From Afifellaceae bacterium (lineage in GTDB: Bacteria > Pseudomonadota > Alphaproteobacteria > Rhizobiales > Afifellaceae): DNA of 64,000 bases. The position numbers and the translations under genes are program-made. The notes beneath the pieces are model-generated. The model was given only the letters and a program-made list of their open reading frames with translations. It did no database searches and was not told where the DNA came from. Of this stretch, positions 26,598-34,359 are shown piece by piece (within the stretch, counting starts at the first letter, position 1; every line of letters starts with the position of its first letter). The stretch is taken from positions 1 to 64,000 of the forward strand of contig JANQKG010000025.1 in assembly GCA_028281235.1 (NCBI GenBank), read 5' to 3'.

Positions 26598-28034
26598 CTA
26601 GATCCCCGATTTGCCGTCCGGCCCGATAAACGCGACGCGCAGAAGGTTGGTGGCACCGGGCGTTCCGAAAGGCACGCCGGCGGTGATGATGACGCGCTGG
26701 CCGGGCGTGGCAAAGCCCTCATTGTAAGCGATCGCGCAGGCGCGATTGACCATCTCGTCAATGTCGCGCGCGTCCTCGGTGACCACGCAATGCAATCCCC
26801 AGATCACCGACAATCGCCGCGCCGTGCGACGTACCGGCGACAGTGCGATGATCGGCACACCCGGCCGCTCACGCGATGCGCGGATGCCGGTGGAGCCCGA
26901 TGAGGTGTAGCTGACGATCGCAGCAAGCCCCAAGGCCTCGGCGATCTGGCGGGCGGCTGAGGTGATGGTGTCGGCGCCGGTTGTTTCCGGTTCCGGACGC
27001 TGCGCCTGCAGGATGGAGGTGAACACCCGGTCCTGCTCCACCGCCTCGGCAATGCGGCTCATGGTTTCTACCGCTTCGACAGGATACTCCCCGGCCGCCG
27101 ATTCCGCCGACAGCATGACGGCATCGGCGCCCTCAAAGACCGCCGTTGCGACATCGGAGACTTCCGCGCGGGTGGGCACCGGCGCGGTGATCATGCTTTC
27201 CAGCATTTGCGTGGCTACGACGACGGGCTTGCCGGCGCGTCGGCCGAGCCGCGTGATCTGCTTCTGAACACCGGGTACCGATTCAAGCGGCATCTCCACG
27301 CCGAGATCGCCGCGGGCGACCATGATGCCGTCGGAGATGTCGATGATTTCGCTGAGCCGCTGCAGGGCTTGCGGCTTCTCGATTTTAGACATCACGCCGG
27401 CGCGGCCCTGAACGATCTTGCGCGCTTCCGCCACGTCGTCGGGCCGCTGGATGAACGACAGCGCCACCCAGTCCACTTCCGCGGCCAGAGCGGCATCAAG
27501 GTCGCTGCGGTCCTTGGGCGTCAGCGCGCCGGAGCGCAGCGTCGTGTCAGGCAGGGAGACGCCTTTTCGGTCGGAAAGCTTGCGCCCCTGAACGACTTCC
27601 GTCACGGCGCGGTCGGATTCCGATTCCTTGACGCGAAGCCTCACACGGCCGTCGTCGAGAAGGATCGTGTGGCCGTTCTCCAGCGCTTCGAAAATTTCCG
27701 GATGCGGCAGGCAGACGCGCTGGTCGTTGCCCGGCCGATCGTCACAGTCGAGCGTGAAGCTCTGTCCGCGCTCCAACTCAACGGTGCCGTTGGCAAAAGC
27801 GCCGACTCTGAGTTTCGGGCCCTGCAAGTCGGCGAGAATGCCCAGCGGCCGATTGAACTTCGTCTCCACGTGTCGGATGGCGGAAACCAGGTCGCGCATG
27901 GCGTCCTGCGAGGTGTGGCTCATGTTGATGCGGAAGATGTCCGCACCAGCGTCAAAGAGCTTCTCGATGGTTTCGGCTGTATTTGATGAGGGTCCGAGCG
28001 TGGCGAGAATCTTGGTTTTTCGCCGCCGTCTCAT
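26598..28034 (-). CDS. pyk: Pyruvate kinase
   Basis: A 478-residue pyruvate kinase, converting phosphoenolpyruvate and ADP to pyruvate and ATP. The N-terminus KTKILATLGPSS, IFRINMSHTS and ADLQGPKLRVG are present. The catalytic Lys block is VMSKIEKPQAL, then GIMVARGDLGVEMPLE, and the signature PVVVATQMLESMITAPVPTRAEVSDVA. All three barrel and lid domains plus the C-terminal regulatory domain are present at normal length. The ATG overlaps the DUF1036 stop by 4 bases. Confidence 0.97.
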   Translation of the reverse strand: MRRRRKTKILATLGPSSNTAETIEKLFDAGADIFRINMSHTSQDAMRDLVSAIRHVETKFNRPLGILADLQGPKLRVGAFANGTVELERGQSFTLDCDDRPGNDQRVCLPHPEIFEALENGHTILLDDGRVRLRVKESESDRAVTEVVQGRKLSDRKGVSLPDTTLRSGALTPKDRSDLDAALAAEVDWVALSFIQRPDDVAEARKIVQGRAGVMSKIEKPQALQRLSEIIDISDGIMVARGDLGVEMPLESVPGVQKQITRLGRRAGKPVVVATQMLESMITAPVPTRAEVSDVATAVFEGADAVMLSAESAAGEYPVEAVETMSRIAEAVEQDRVFTSILQAQRPEPETTGADTITSAARQIAEALGLAAIVSYTSSGSTGIRASRERPGVPIIALSPVRRTARRLSVIWGLHCVVTEDARDIDEMVNRACAIAYNEGFATPGQRVIITAGVPFGTPGATNLLRVAFIGPDGKSGI

Positions 28035-28477
28035 CGGCCTCCAATTCCCCGGCTGGTCGGCTCGGTGAGTTGAACGGTCCAGCTCTCCTGGGTTCCGGTG
28101 TCCACCTCATAAAACCCGGTCCGCTGGTAGCCGCGCGCAACGCAATCGGTCACGCCTTCGATGGTGAATTCTTTCTCTCGGGTGCACAGGAAAGCGGAGC
28201 TGCCGCCCCATTCGCCGCCTTGGTCATAGTCGACGGCATACATGTAGTAATATCGGCCGGAGAGCGGGCCGGCGAGGATTGTCGCGCAATTTTCCGATTC
28301 GATGGTCCACCAGCCCTCGGTGGTCCAGTCGCGGTCAGCCTTGTAGCCTATGGCGATCCCGACGCGGCTGTTGGTCTTGTTGCAGACTCGAAAATCTGCC
28401 GCGGCGGCACTCACAAAGACGTAGGACAGAACGGCGCTCAGGAGTACGAGGATCGTGCTCCGGCGGAGAAGCCACAT
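28031..28477 (-). CDS. DUF1036 family secreted protein
   Basis: A 148-residue protein with signal peptide MWLLRRSTILVLLSAVLSYVFVSAAAA followed by a DUF1036 domain. The domain shows DFRVCNKTNSRVGIAIGYK, TTEGWWTIESENCATIL and RYYYMYAVDYDQGG, with several paired cysteines. Function unknown; probably periplasmic. An alternative ATG at 28504 would add nine residues. It overlaps pyk by 4 bases and follows gckA, an arrangement that suggests co-transcription although a surface or periplasmic protein has no obvious metabolic tie. Confidence 0.85.
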   Translation of the reverse strand: MWLLRRSTILVLLSAVLSYVFVSAAAADFRVCNKTNSRVGIAIGYKADRDWTTEGWWTIESENCATILAGPLSGRYYYMYAVDYDQGGEWGGSSAFLCTREKEFTIEGVTDCVARGYQRTGFYEVDTGTQESWTVQLTEPTSRGIGGR

Positions 28478-28517
28478 AGCCCCACCCTTCTCCGTTGGGC
28501 TCATACCTACCAGGCAG

Positions 28518-29825
28518 TTAATTGTATTGCCCATCGATATTTCGGTTGTCAACGACGACACAGCGGAAGTCATTGACATTTGTGCCCGTCGGCCCGGTCA
28601 CCAGAAGGTCGCCGGTCCGCTCAAAGAATCGCGTAGCATCATTTGTTTTCAAGAAGTTGGCGGCAATGAGGCCTTTTTCTTGAGCCTTCGTTAACGACGT
28701 CGCGTCGGCGAAGGCCCCGGCCGGATCGGTGGGATCTCCGCCGCCCCCGTCGGTTCCGTCGGTGTCGGCGGCGAGCACGGTGAGGCCCGGGGCGCCGCCG
28801 GCAGATGAGACGAAACCAAGAACATATTCCTGATTTGGGCCGCCGCGGCCCTTTCCGGTCACGGTGACGGTCAGTTCGCCGCCGGAAAGCAGGATCGTCG
28901 GCCGCCCCAGCGACAGCCGCTCCAGCGCCAGGCGTGCATGGGCAGCGCCGACTTCGCGGGCCTCGCCTTCCACGGCGTCGCCAAGCATTTCAACGTCGTA
29001 TCCGGCGGCGCGGCCGATCTCCGCGGCTTCAGCGAGCGAATCGGCGGGGCGGGCGATGATGCGCATCTCCGTCTTGTCGAAGATGGCGTCGCCGGGCTTA
29101 GGCGTCTCGCCGCGGGCGCTTGTCAGGACAGCTCTCACCGCCGGCGGGGTGACGATGTTCCATTTTGCCAGCACCGCAAGGGCGTCCGCGGCATTGGTGG
29201 GGTCGGGCACGGTCGGGCCGGAGGCAATCAGCGAGGGATCGTCGCCGGGCACATCAGAGATCGCCAAGGACAGCGAGGGTGCGGGATGGAGACGCGCGGC
29301 GAGCCGTCCGCCTTTGATCTGCGACAGGTGCTTGCGCACGATATTGATGTCGGAGATCGGTGCGCCGGAGGCGAGCAGCATCTTGGTGAGCGCCTGCTTG
29401 TCGTCGATGCCCAGGCCCTCAGCCGGCGCCGTCCAATTGGCCGAGCCGCCGCCGGAGATCAGGACCAGCGCCAAGTCGTGCGTGTCTGCTGTCCCGGCGA
29501 GCTCAAGCACATCGGCGGTGGCGTTGAGCCCGGCGGCGTCCGGCACGGGGTGACCGGCCTCTACGCAGCGGATCTGCTGCAACGGTCGGCCATAGCCATG
29601 GCGGGTGACGCAGATGCCCACCAGCCGCTCCGCATCGATGAGGCCGTCGCGGAGATAATGCTGCTCGCATATCTCGGCCATGTGCGCGCCCGACTTGCCG
29701 CAGGCGAGCACGATCAGCCGGCCGCGCTCCGGCGGCGGGGGGAGATGCGGGGGCAGACATATTGCCGGCTGCGCGCGCGCCACGGCGGCGTCGAACATCG
29801 TCCGGCAGAGCGCACGCGGCGTCAT
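28518..29825 (-). CDS. gckA: Glycerate 2-kinase (GckA/TtuD, MOFRL family)
   Basis: A 435-residue member of the type II glycerate kinase family, forming 2-phosphoglycerate from glycerate and ATP. Visible blocks are LIVLACGKSGAHMAE, VEAGHPVPDAAGL, LVLISGGGSANWTAPAEG and NIVRKHLSQIKGGRLA. ISDVPGDDPSLIASGPTVPDP and the MOFRL-domain end LAADTDGTDGGGGDPTDPAGAFAD follow. The ATG at 29825 overlaps the eamA stop (ATGA). Its product is two steps above pyruvate; pyk, the last of these steps, is the second gene downstream. Confidence 0.92.
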   Translation of the reverse strand: MTPRALCRTMFDAAVARAQPAICLPPHLPPPPERGRLIVLACGKSGAHMAEICEQHYLRDGLIDAERLVGICVTRHGYGRPLQQIRCVEAGHPVPDAAGLNATADVLELAGTADTHDLALVLISGGGSANWTAPAEGLGIDDKQALTKMLLASGAPISDINIVRKHLSQIKGGRLAARLHPAPSLSLAISDVPGDDPSLIASGPTVPDPTNAADALAVLAKWNIVTPPAVRAVLTSARGETPKPGDAIFDKTEMRIIARPADSLAEAAEIGRAAGYDVEMLGDAVEGEAREVGAAHARLALERLSLGRPTILLSGGELTVTVTGKGRGGPNQEYVLGFVSSAGGAPGLTVLAADTDGTDGGGGDPTDPAGAFADATSLTKAQEKGLIAANFLKTNDATRFFERTGDLLVTGPTGTNVNDFRCVVVDNRNIDGQYN

Positions 29826-30754
29826 GCCGGCTGCCGCTTCTTGCTGCGCGGGCGTGCGACCCAGATGCCGGCGAAGATGGCGATCGCGCCGAGAAGCTGA
29901 ATAGCGCCCACATTTTCCCCCAGGATGATCCATCCGAAAAACGCCGCTGCGATCGCCTCCAGGAAGATCACGAGCGAGGAGAAGGCCGCCGGCAGGTGGC
30001 CAAGCGCGAAAGCGAGAAGGCCTTGGCCGCCGGCATGGCTGATCAACGCCAGCGCCACCAGTGCGGCGACGCCGAACAATGTCAGCGGCCACATCGTGTC
30101 TTCAAGGACGAGCGCTTGCACGCCAAGGATTGCGGCCGTGACAAGGGTCGACAGGAACAGCGTCTGCCCGGTTCCGTAGACGCGGCGCGCGCGGCGTATC
30201 GCCAGCACATAGGCGCCGAAGAAGAAGGATGTGACCAGGCCGTAGAAATCGCCATCAAGGTTCTCCGGCCGCACCGACCACGTGTCGCCGATCAGCGCCC
30301 CTGCGCCGATCAGGCAGAGCGCCAGGCCGGCGAAGACCTTGCGCTCCACCGGTTCGCCGAGAAACAAGCCGGAGCCGAGCACCACCCAGACCGGCATCAG
30401 GGTTGCGAGGAATGTCGCGTTGGCGACTGATGTGTGGACGATCGCCAGGTGCCAGAACGTCAGGTCACCGGCGAAAAACAGCCCGGCTACGACGATCGAC
30501 AGCCGTGCGGACCCATCGGAGGAGACAGGTGGGGATTGGCGTTGAACGCGCGGTCGCTCCAGTTCCGCCCAGATCCATAGCGCCGGCAGCGCCAGAGCCA
30601 CGCGCCAAAAGGCGCTTGTGAACGGTCCGACCTCGGCGAAGCGCACGAAGATCGGCGAGATGCCCATGGCCAGCGCGCCGCAGACGAGCGCAACGAATGC
30701 GGCGGGCGCGAAGTCGAAGGCGGAGGCGGGCAGGCGGGAGGACGGCGAGGCCAT
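29822..30754 (-). CDS. DMT superfamily (EamA) transporter
   Basis: A 310-residue membrane protein with two EamA repeats and about ten helices. The start block ALVCGALAMGISPIFVRFAEVGPFTSAFWRVALALPAL and the junction AIVHTSVANATFLATLMPVWVVLGSGLFLGEPVERK (positions about 105-140) are typical. The second half ends LEAIAAAFFGWIILGENVGAIQLLGAIAIF. The substrate is unknown; being first in a unit with glycerate kinase, a C3 acid or sugar acid would be a guess. It overlaps gckA by 4 bases. Confidence 0.9.
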   Translation of the reverse strand: MASPSSRLPASAFDFAPAAFVALVCGALAMGISPIFVRFAEVGPFTSAFWRVALALPALWIWAELERPRVQRQSPPVSSDGSARLSIVVAGLFFAGDLTFWHLAIVHTSVANATFLATLMPVWVVLGSGLFLGEPVERKVFAGLALCLIGAGALIGDTWSVRPENLDGDFYGLVTSFFFGAYVLAIRRARRVYGTGQTLFLSTLVTAAILGVQALVLEDTMWPLTLFGVAALVALALISHAGGQGLLAFALGHLPAAFSSLVIFLEAIAAAFFGWIILGENVGAIQLLGAIAIFAGIWVARPRSKKRQPA

Positions 30755-30876
30755 GCAGCAATGACATCAGAGGGAGGCGGCAGGCTCTATCATAGCGAAG
30801 CGACGCCGCGCGACGCCAGCGCATCGGGCGTGGGCATCTCTTGTTCGTCAGGAATGCCGGTCGCTGCCGACTCAGA

Positions 30877-31734
30877 TCAGATCTGATCCAGCGCCAGCCG
30901 CGTCACCTCGGCTTTCGGGCCGCCCGGCCTGACATCGTCGGTCACGGTGATGGCCAGCGATCCGTTGCCGGAATTGCGGATGACCATCGTCGCCTTGGTG
31001 TCGCCGTTCACCGGCTTCGGCCAGGTGATGGTCAGCACGACGGAATCGCCGCGCCGCTTGCCCCACAGCTTGGCCGGGCCAACGCGCGAGCCGATATAGG
31101 TGCCCGTATAGGCGTTGGTCGACGGGTCGAAGCGGATATTGGCCTCCACCGCTCTGGAGATGAATGACACGCCACATTTGCCGGTGATGGCGATACCGCT
31201 GTTGGACGGCTTTCCGGTCAGCTTGCAGTTCACGCGATTGGCGCGCGCTTCGGCGTTCCGCTTCACTTCGCCTGAGCCTTCGAACGATCCGGCGAAGCGC
31301 TTGAAATAATCCGTCTCAAGCGGCGCGCGCGGAATGCTGCCGGTGACGATTGCCCGCTCGGGCCGAGGCTTGGGCAGACGCGCGAGCTGCAAGGGCTCGG
31401 CGGCAAAGACCCGCCCGATTATTCCGGCCGCCGGATCGGCGGGCAGGCCCGGCTGAAACGCCGCCACGCCGGACTCCACCTGACGATAAGCCAGGGCCGG
31501 GAAGCCGGTGTCCTGCACCATTGCGCGGTGCTCCCGGGCGCGGCGCGCGAGGGTCTCCGGCGGCTCGGCCGGATTGCGTAAGACAAGGTCGAAAACCGAC
31601 TGGATGCGATCGGTGATGGCGCCTTCATCCTGCGCCGTGGCCGACGAGGCGACCAGCAACAGACCCGCCGTTACAATGACCTTCGCGGCCAAGCCGCGGC
31701 GCTCCGGCCGCGGGGTCGATAGAGTACGCGCCAC
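30877..31734 (-). CDS. Periplasmic hypothetical protein
   Basis: A 285-residue protein I do not recognise. A signal peptide or anchor (residues about 15-35, LAAKVIVTAGLLLVASSATA) precedes a helical region to about residue 80. A linker follows, then a beta-rich domain from about residue 140 (DYFKRFAGSFEGSGEVKRNA). That domain contains one cysteine pair, in RVNCKLTGK and ITGKCGVSF, and ends with alternating strands around VVLTITWPK. It could be a lipid-binding or envelope protein. It has no operon partner. Confidence 0.8.
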   Translation of the reverse strand: MARTLSTPRPERRGLAAKVIVTAGLLLVASSATAQDEGAITDRIQSVFDLVLRNPAEPPETLARRAREHRAMVQDTGFPALAYRQVESGVAAFQPGLPADPAAGIIGRVFAAEPLQLARLPKPRPERAIVTGSIPRAPLETDYFKRFAGSFEGSGEVKRNAEARANRVNCKLTGKPSNSGIAITGKCGVSFISRAVEANIRFDPSTNAYTGTYIGSRVGPAKLWGKRRGDSVVLTITWPKPVNGDTKATMVIRNSGNGSLAITVTDDVRPGGPKAEVTRLALDQI

Positions 31735-31912
31735 CTAAGCTGCCTTTCGTCTACGCCGGTTCAAGCAACTCATCGTTCACCATAGTCGTTACGATTTGGA
31801 CAAAATACGGCAAAGGGGGCGCTTTCTTGGCACTGGAAGGCGGACGCGGCAGCGCTTATCATGTCGTCAATGGCTCGTTACGGGCCGTTTCTCTTGTCTT
31901 CTTGGGGCTTGA

Positions 31913-32785
31913 ATGACGAAACAAAGCCCGGTCCTGGCCGTGGCGGATGAAGAGCTTTGCGCCGCAGAAAGCCTCGCCCACGCCGATTCCTACGAAGCGA
32001 TTGAGGGCAGACTTGATTGCGGCCTCCTTATCCTGGCCGATCACGCAACCAATGCTATTCCGCCTGAATATGGCGATCTCGGTATGCCGGAAGCGGAGCT
32101 TAACCGGCATATTGCCTGTGATATCGGCGTCGGTCCGTTGTCGCGGGACTTGGCGGACCGCCTGCAGGCTCCGGCCCTTCTCACCACCTTCTCACGACTT
32201 CTGATCGACCCCAACCGGGGGGAGGACGACCCGACCCTCGTCATGCGCCTTTCCGACGGCGCGGTGGTGGCCGGCAACGCGCATGTCGACGCCGCTGAGC
32301 GCGAGCGGCGGCTCAATCGCTTCTACCGGCCGTACCACGCCGCAATCGAAGAGATGATCGACGCGATGCTTGCAACCGGGCGCGCGCCGGCGCTTCTGTC
32401 CATCCATTCCTATACGCCGGTCTGGAAGGGCGATCATCGGCCCTGGCATGCCGGAATCCTGTGGGACCGCGATCCGCGTTTCGCGCTGCCGCTGCTGGAC
32501 GGCCTTCGCGCCGAGCACGGGTTGAGGGTGGGGAATAACGAACCCTATGCCGGCACGCTGAAGCACGACACCATGTATCGCCACGGCACCAAGCGCGGGC
32601 TTGCCCATGCGCTTCTTGAAGTGCGCCACGATTTGATCGAAAGCCCGCCCGGCGTGCTGGAATGGGCCGACCGGCTGGAGCCGCTGATCGATGACGCGCT
32701 TCAGGACCCGGCGCTCGGCGAAGTGCAGTATTACGGATCGACGACGGACGACGAAGAGGAACTAAGAGATGCCGCCAATGGATGA
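31913..32785 (+). CDS. N-formylglutamate amidohydrolase family protein
   Basis: A 290-residue protein of the N-formylglutamate amidohydrolase (HutG-type) family, which releases formate and glutamate at the end of one histidine-degradation route. Family blocks are LLILADHATNAIPPEYGDLGMPE, DIGVGPLSRDLADRL, LIDPNRGEDDPTL, LSIHSYTPVWKG and THE-equivalent NEPYAGTLKHDTMYRHGTKRGL by position 205-226. LEVRHDLIE follows. No other hut genes are nearby, so it may act on another N-acyl amino acid. Its 3' end overlaps the DUF1244 gene by 17 bases. Confidence 0.9.
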   Translation: MTKQSPVLAVADEELCAAESLAHADSYEAIEGRLDCGLLILADHATNAIPPEYGDLGMPEAELNRHIACDIGVGPLSRDLADRLQAPALLTTFSRLLIDPNRGEDDPTLVMRLSDGAVVAGNAHVDAAERERRLNRFYRPYHAAIEEMIDAMLATGRAPALLSIHSYTPVWKGDHRPWHAGILWDRDPRFALPLLDGLRAEHGLRVGNNEPYAGTLKHDTMYRHGTKRGLAHALLEVRHDLIESPPGVLEWADRLEPLIDDALQDPALGEVQYYGSTTDDEEELRDAANG

Positions 32786-33077
32786 TGCGACGCGGACGGC
32801 GTTGGAGGCGGCGGCCTTTCGCCGCCTTGTGGCGCATCTGCGCGAACGCAGCGACGTGCAGAACATCGACATGATGAATCTCGCGGGCTTCTGCCGCAAC
32901 TGCCTGTCGAACTGGTATCGCGAGGCGGCGGAGGCGGAGGGCCATGCGCTGAGCAAGGAGGAGAGCCGCGAGATCGTCTACGGCATGCCCTACGAGGTGT
33001 GGCGCGAGACCTACCAGACGGAAGCGTCTCCAGAACAAAAGGCGGCGTTTGAGAAGAGCCATCCGGGCCACAGCTGA
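32769..33077 (+). CDS. DUF1244 family protein
   Basis: A 102-residue protein matching the small DUF1244 family. The characteristic block is RSDVQNIDMMNLAGFCRNCLSNWYREAAEAEG with a CxxC pair, followed by EESREIVYGMPYEVWRETYQTEASPEQ. The cysteine pair and conserved Asp/Asn residues suggest metal or nucleotide binding, but no function is established to my knowledge. It overlaps the amidohydrolase gene by 17 bases and is probably co-translated. Confidence 0.9.
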   Translation: MPPMDDATRTALEAAAFRRLVAHLRERSDVQNIDMMNLAGFCRNCLSNWYREAAEAEGHALSKEESREIVYGMPYEVWRETYQTEASPEQKAAFEKSHPGHS

Positions 33078-33181
33078 CCTCTGGATATCGAGGATTGTTG
33101 GCGGCGGCGTGTTGACCTTTGCCGCGCTCGGAGCGCACCTCGCAACAGCCAATGGGGCATCAGTCAGCGAGGAGTGTCGGT

Positions 33182-33451
33182 ATGGCGGAAACGGGTGGCG
33201 TAGCCTCAGGTCAGCTCAAGTCCTTTGTTGAGCGCATCGAGCGCCTGGAGGAAGAGAAGAAGGGGATCGCGGACGACATCCGCGACGTCTTTGCCGAAGC
33301 CAAGTCGCAGGGCTTCGACACCAAGATCATGCGGCAGGTGATCCGGCTCAGAAAGAAAGACACCGCCGAGCGGCAGGAGGAAGAGGCGCTGCTCGACCTC
33401 TACATGCATGCGCTGGGCATGGTGCCGGAGAGCGCCGCGGAGGCGGCTTAG
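33182..33451 (+). CDS. gapR: GapR nucleoid-associated protein (DUF2312)
   Basis: An 89-residue protein of the GapR family. The motifs are [43 protein letters not shown] and [15 protein letters not shown]. GapR forms a coiled-coil clamp around overtwisted, AT-rich DNA and helps topoisomerases during replication and transcription; it is essential or near-essential in Caulobacter. The ATG at 33182 follows AGGAG. Its stop lies 2 bases from the stop of the convergent phosphatase gene. Confidence 0.95.
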   Translation: MAETGGVASGQLKSFVERIERLEEEKKGIADDIRDVFAEAKSQGFDTKIMRQVIRLRKKDTAERQEEEALLDLYMHALGMVPESAAEAA

Positions 33452-33453
33452 GT

Positions 33454-34305
33454 CTACTTGAGCCCCGAAGCGCCGGGGCGGCTGATCAGGCGCCCCTCAC
33501 GATCGAAGCCGAAAATCAGGCGGCGGCGGGCAAGCGCACGCGCCAGGAGCCAGGCGATCAAGCCGCCAAGCAGGCAGCCGGCGAGCATGTCGGAGGCGTA
33601 ATGCGCGCCGACAAACGGGCGGCTCGCGGCGATCCAAAATCCCAGGCACAGGAAGACCCATTTCAGACGCGGAAACAGAAGCGCCAACGAAACGCCGAGC
33701 GCCATGCCGGTGGTGGCGTGGCCAGAGGGAAAGCTCGCCCAGTCGGGATCCCAAGCCCAGAAGTCGAAGGCCGTGCTGCCGTGCTCCTCGAAGAGTTTGG
33801 GGCGCGCGCGCCCCAGCGCGTATTTGGTGAGGTTGGCGGTGATGCCCGATATCGCCACCGTAAGGAAGACATAGGCGGCGGCAGTCACACGGGTAGCGCG
33901 CGTGATCCGCTCGCGCTTCGGCGTGGCGCTGGCGTCAATCAGATGGGCGATGATCGTCGCTGCGCCGGTTGCGATCAAAATCCAATCGGCCTTGCCGAAC
34001 TGCGTGAAGAAACTGAAGAACGCAACGACCGATGGGGGAAGCGTTTCACGCCAGGCCGGCACAAACGGATCGGCGACAAGAATGAGCAGCACAAGTGCTG
34101 TGGCCGTGAGCGCTGCAGCGCCGGCGATCTGGAACGTATCATAGGGCTGCACGGCAAACCGCAGATCGCGCCGCCGCCCCGTGACGAAGCGCCAGGAGCT
34201 CGCGATATTGCGGCGTATCGTTTCAAGGCGCGGCTTCACATAGGCGAGCGCACGTTGAAGATCGGCGGCCTGCCGCGCCGGCGGTCTGTGGAGATCGGTG
34301 GACAT
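33454..34305 (-). CDS. PAP2 family membrane phosphatase
   Basis: A 283-residue inner-membrane protein with a complete PAP2 catalytic motif set: KYALGRARP (KX6RP), FPSGHATTG (PSGH) and SRPFVGAHYASD (SRX5HX3D). About six hydrophobic segments surround these. The family removes phosphate from phosphatidate, undecaprenyl diphosphate or lipid A. Location beside DUF882 and L,D-transpeptidase genes favours a cell-envelope lipid substrate. It follows the DUF882 gene by 54 bases. Confidence 0.92.
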   Translation of the reverse strand: MSTDLHRPPARQAADLQRALAYVKPRLETIRRNIASSWRFVTGRRRDLRFAVQPYDTFQIAGAAALTATALVLLILVADPFVPAWRETLPPSVVAFFSFFTQFGKADWILIATGAATIIAHLIDASATPKRERITRATRVTAAAYVFLTVAISGITANLTKYALGRARPKLFEEHGSTAFDFWAWDPDWASFPSGHATTGMALGVSLALLFPRLKWVFLCLGFWIAASRPFVGAHYASDMLAGCLLGGLIAWLLARALARRRLIFGFDREGRLISRPGASGLK

Positions 34306-34359
34306 GATTGCCGCTTGAGATAGCAGGCGCGGCGGGGCGCGGTCGACCCGGCTGGGGCG

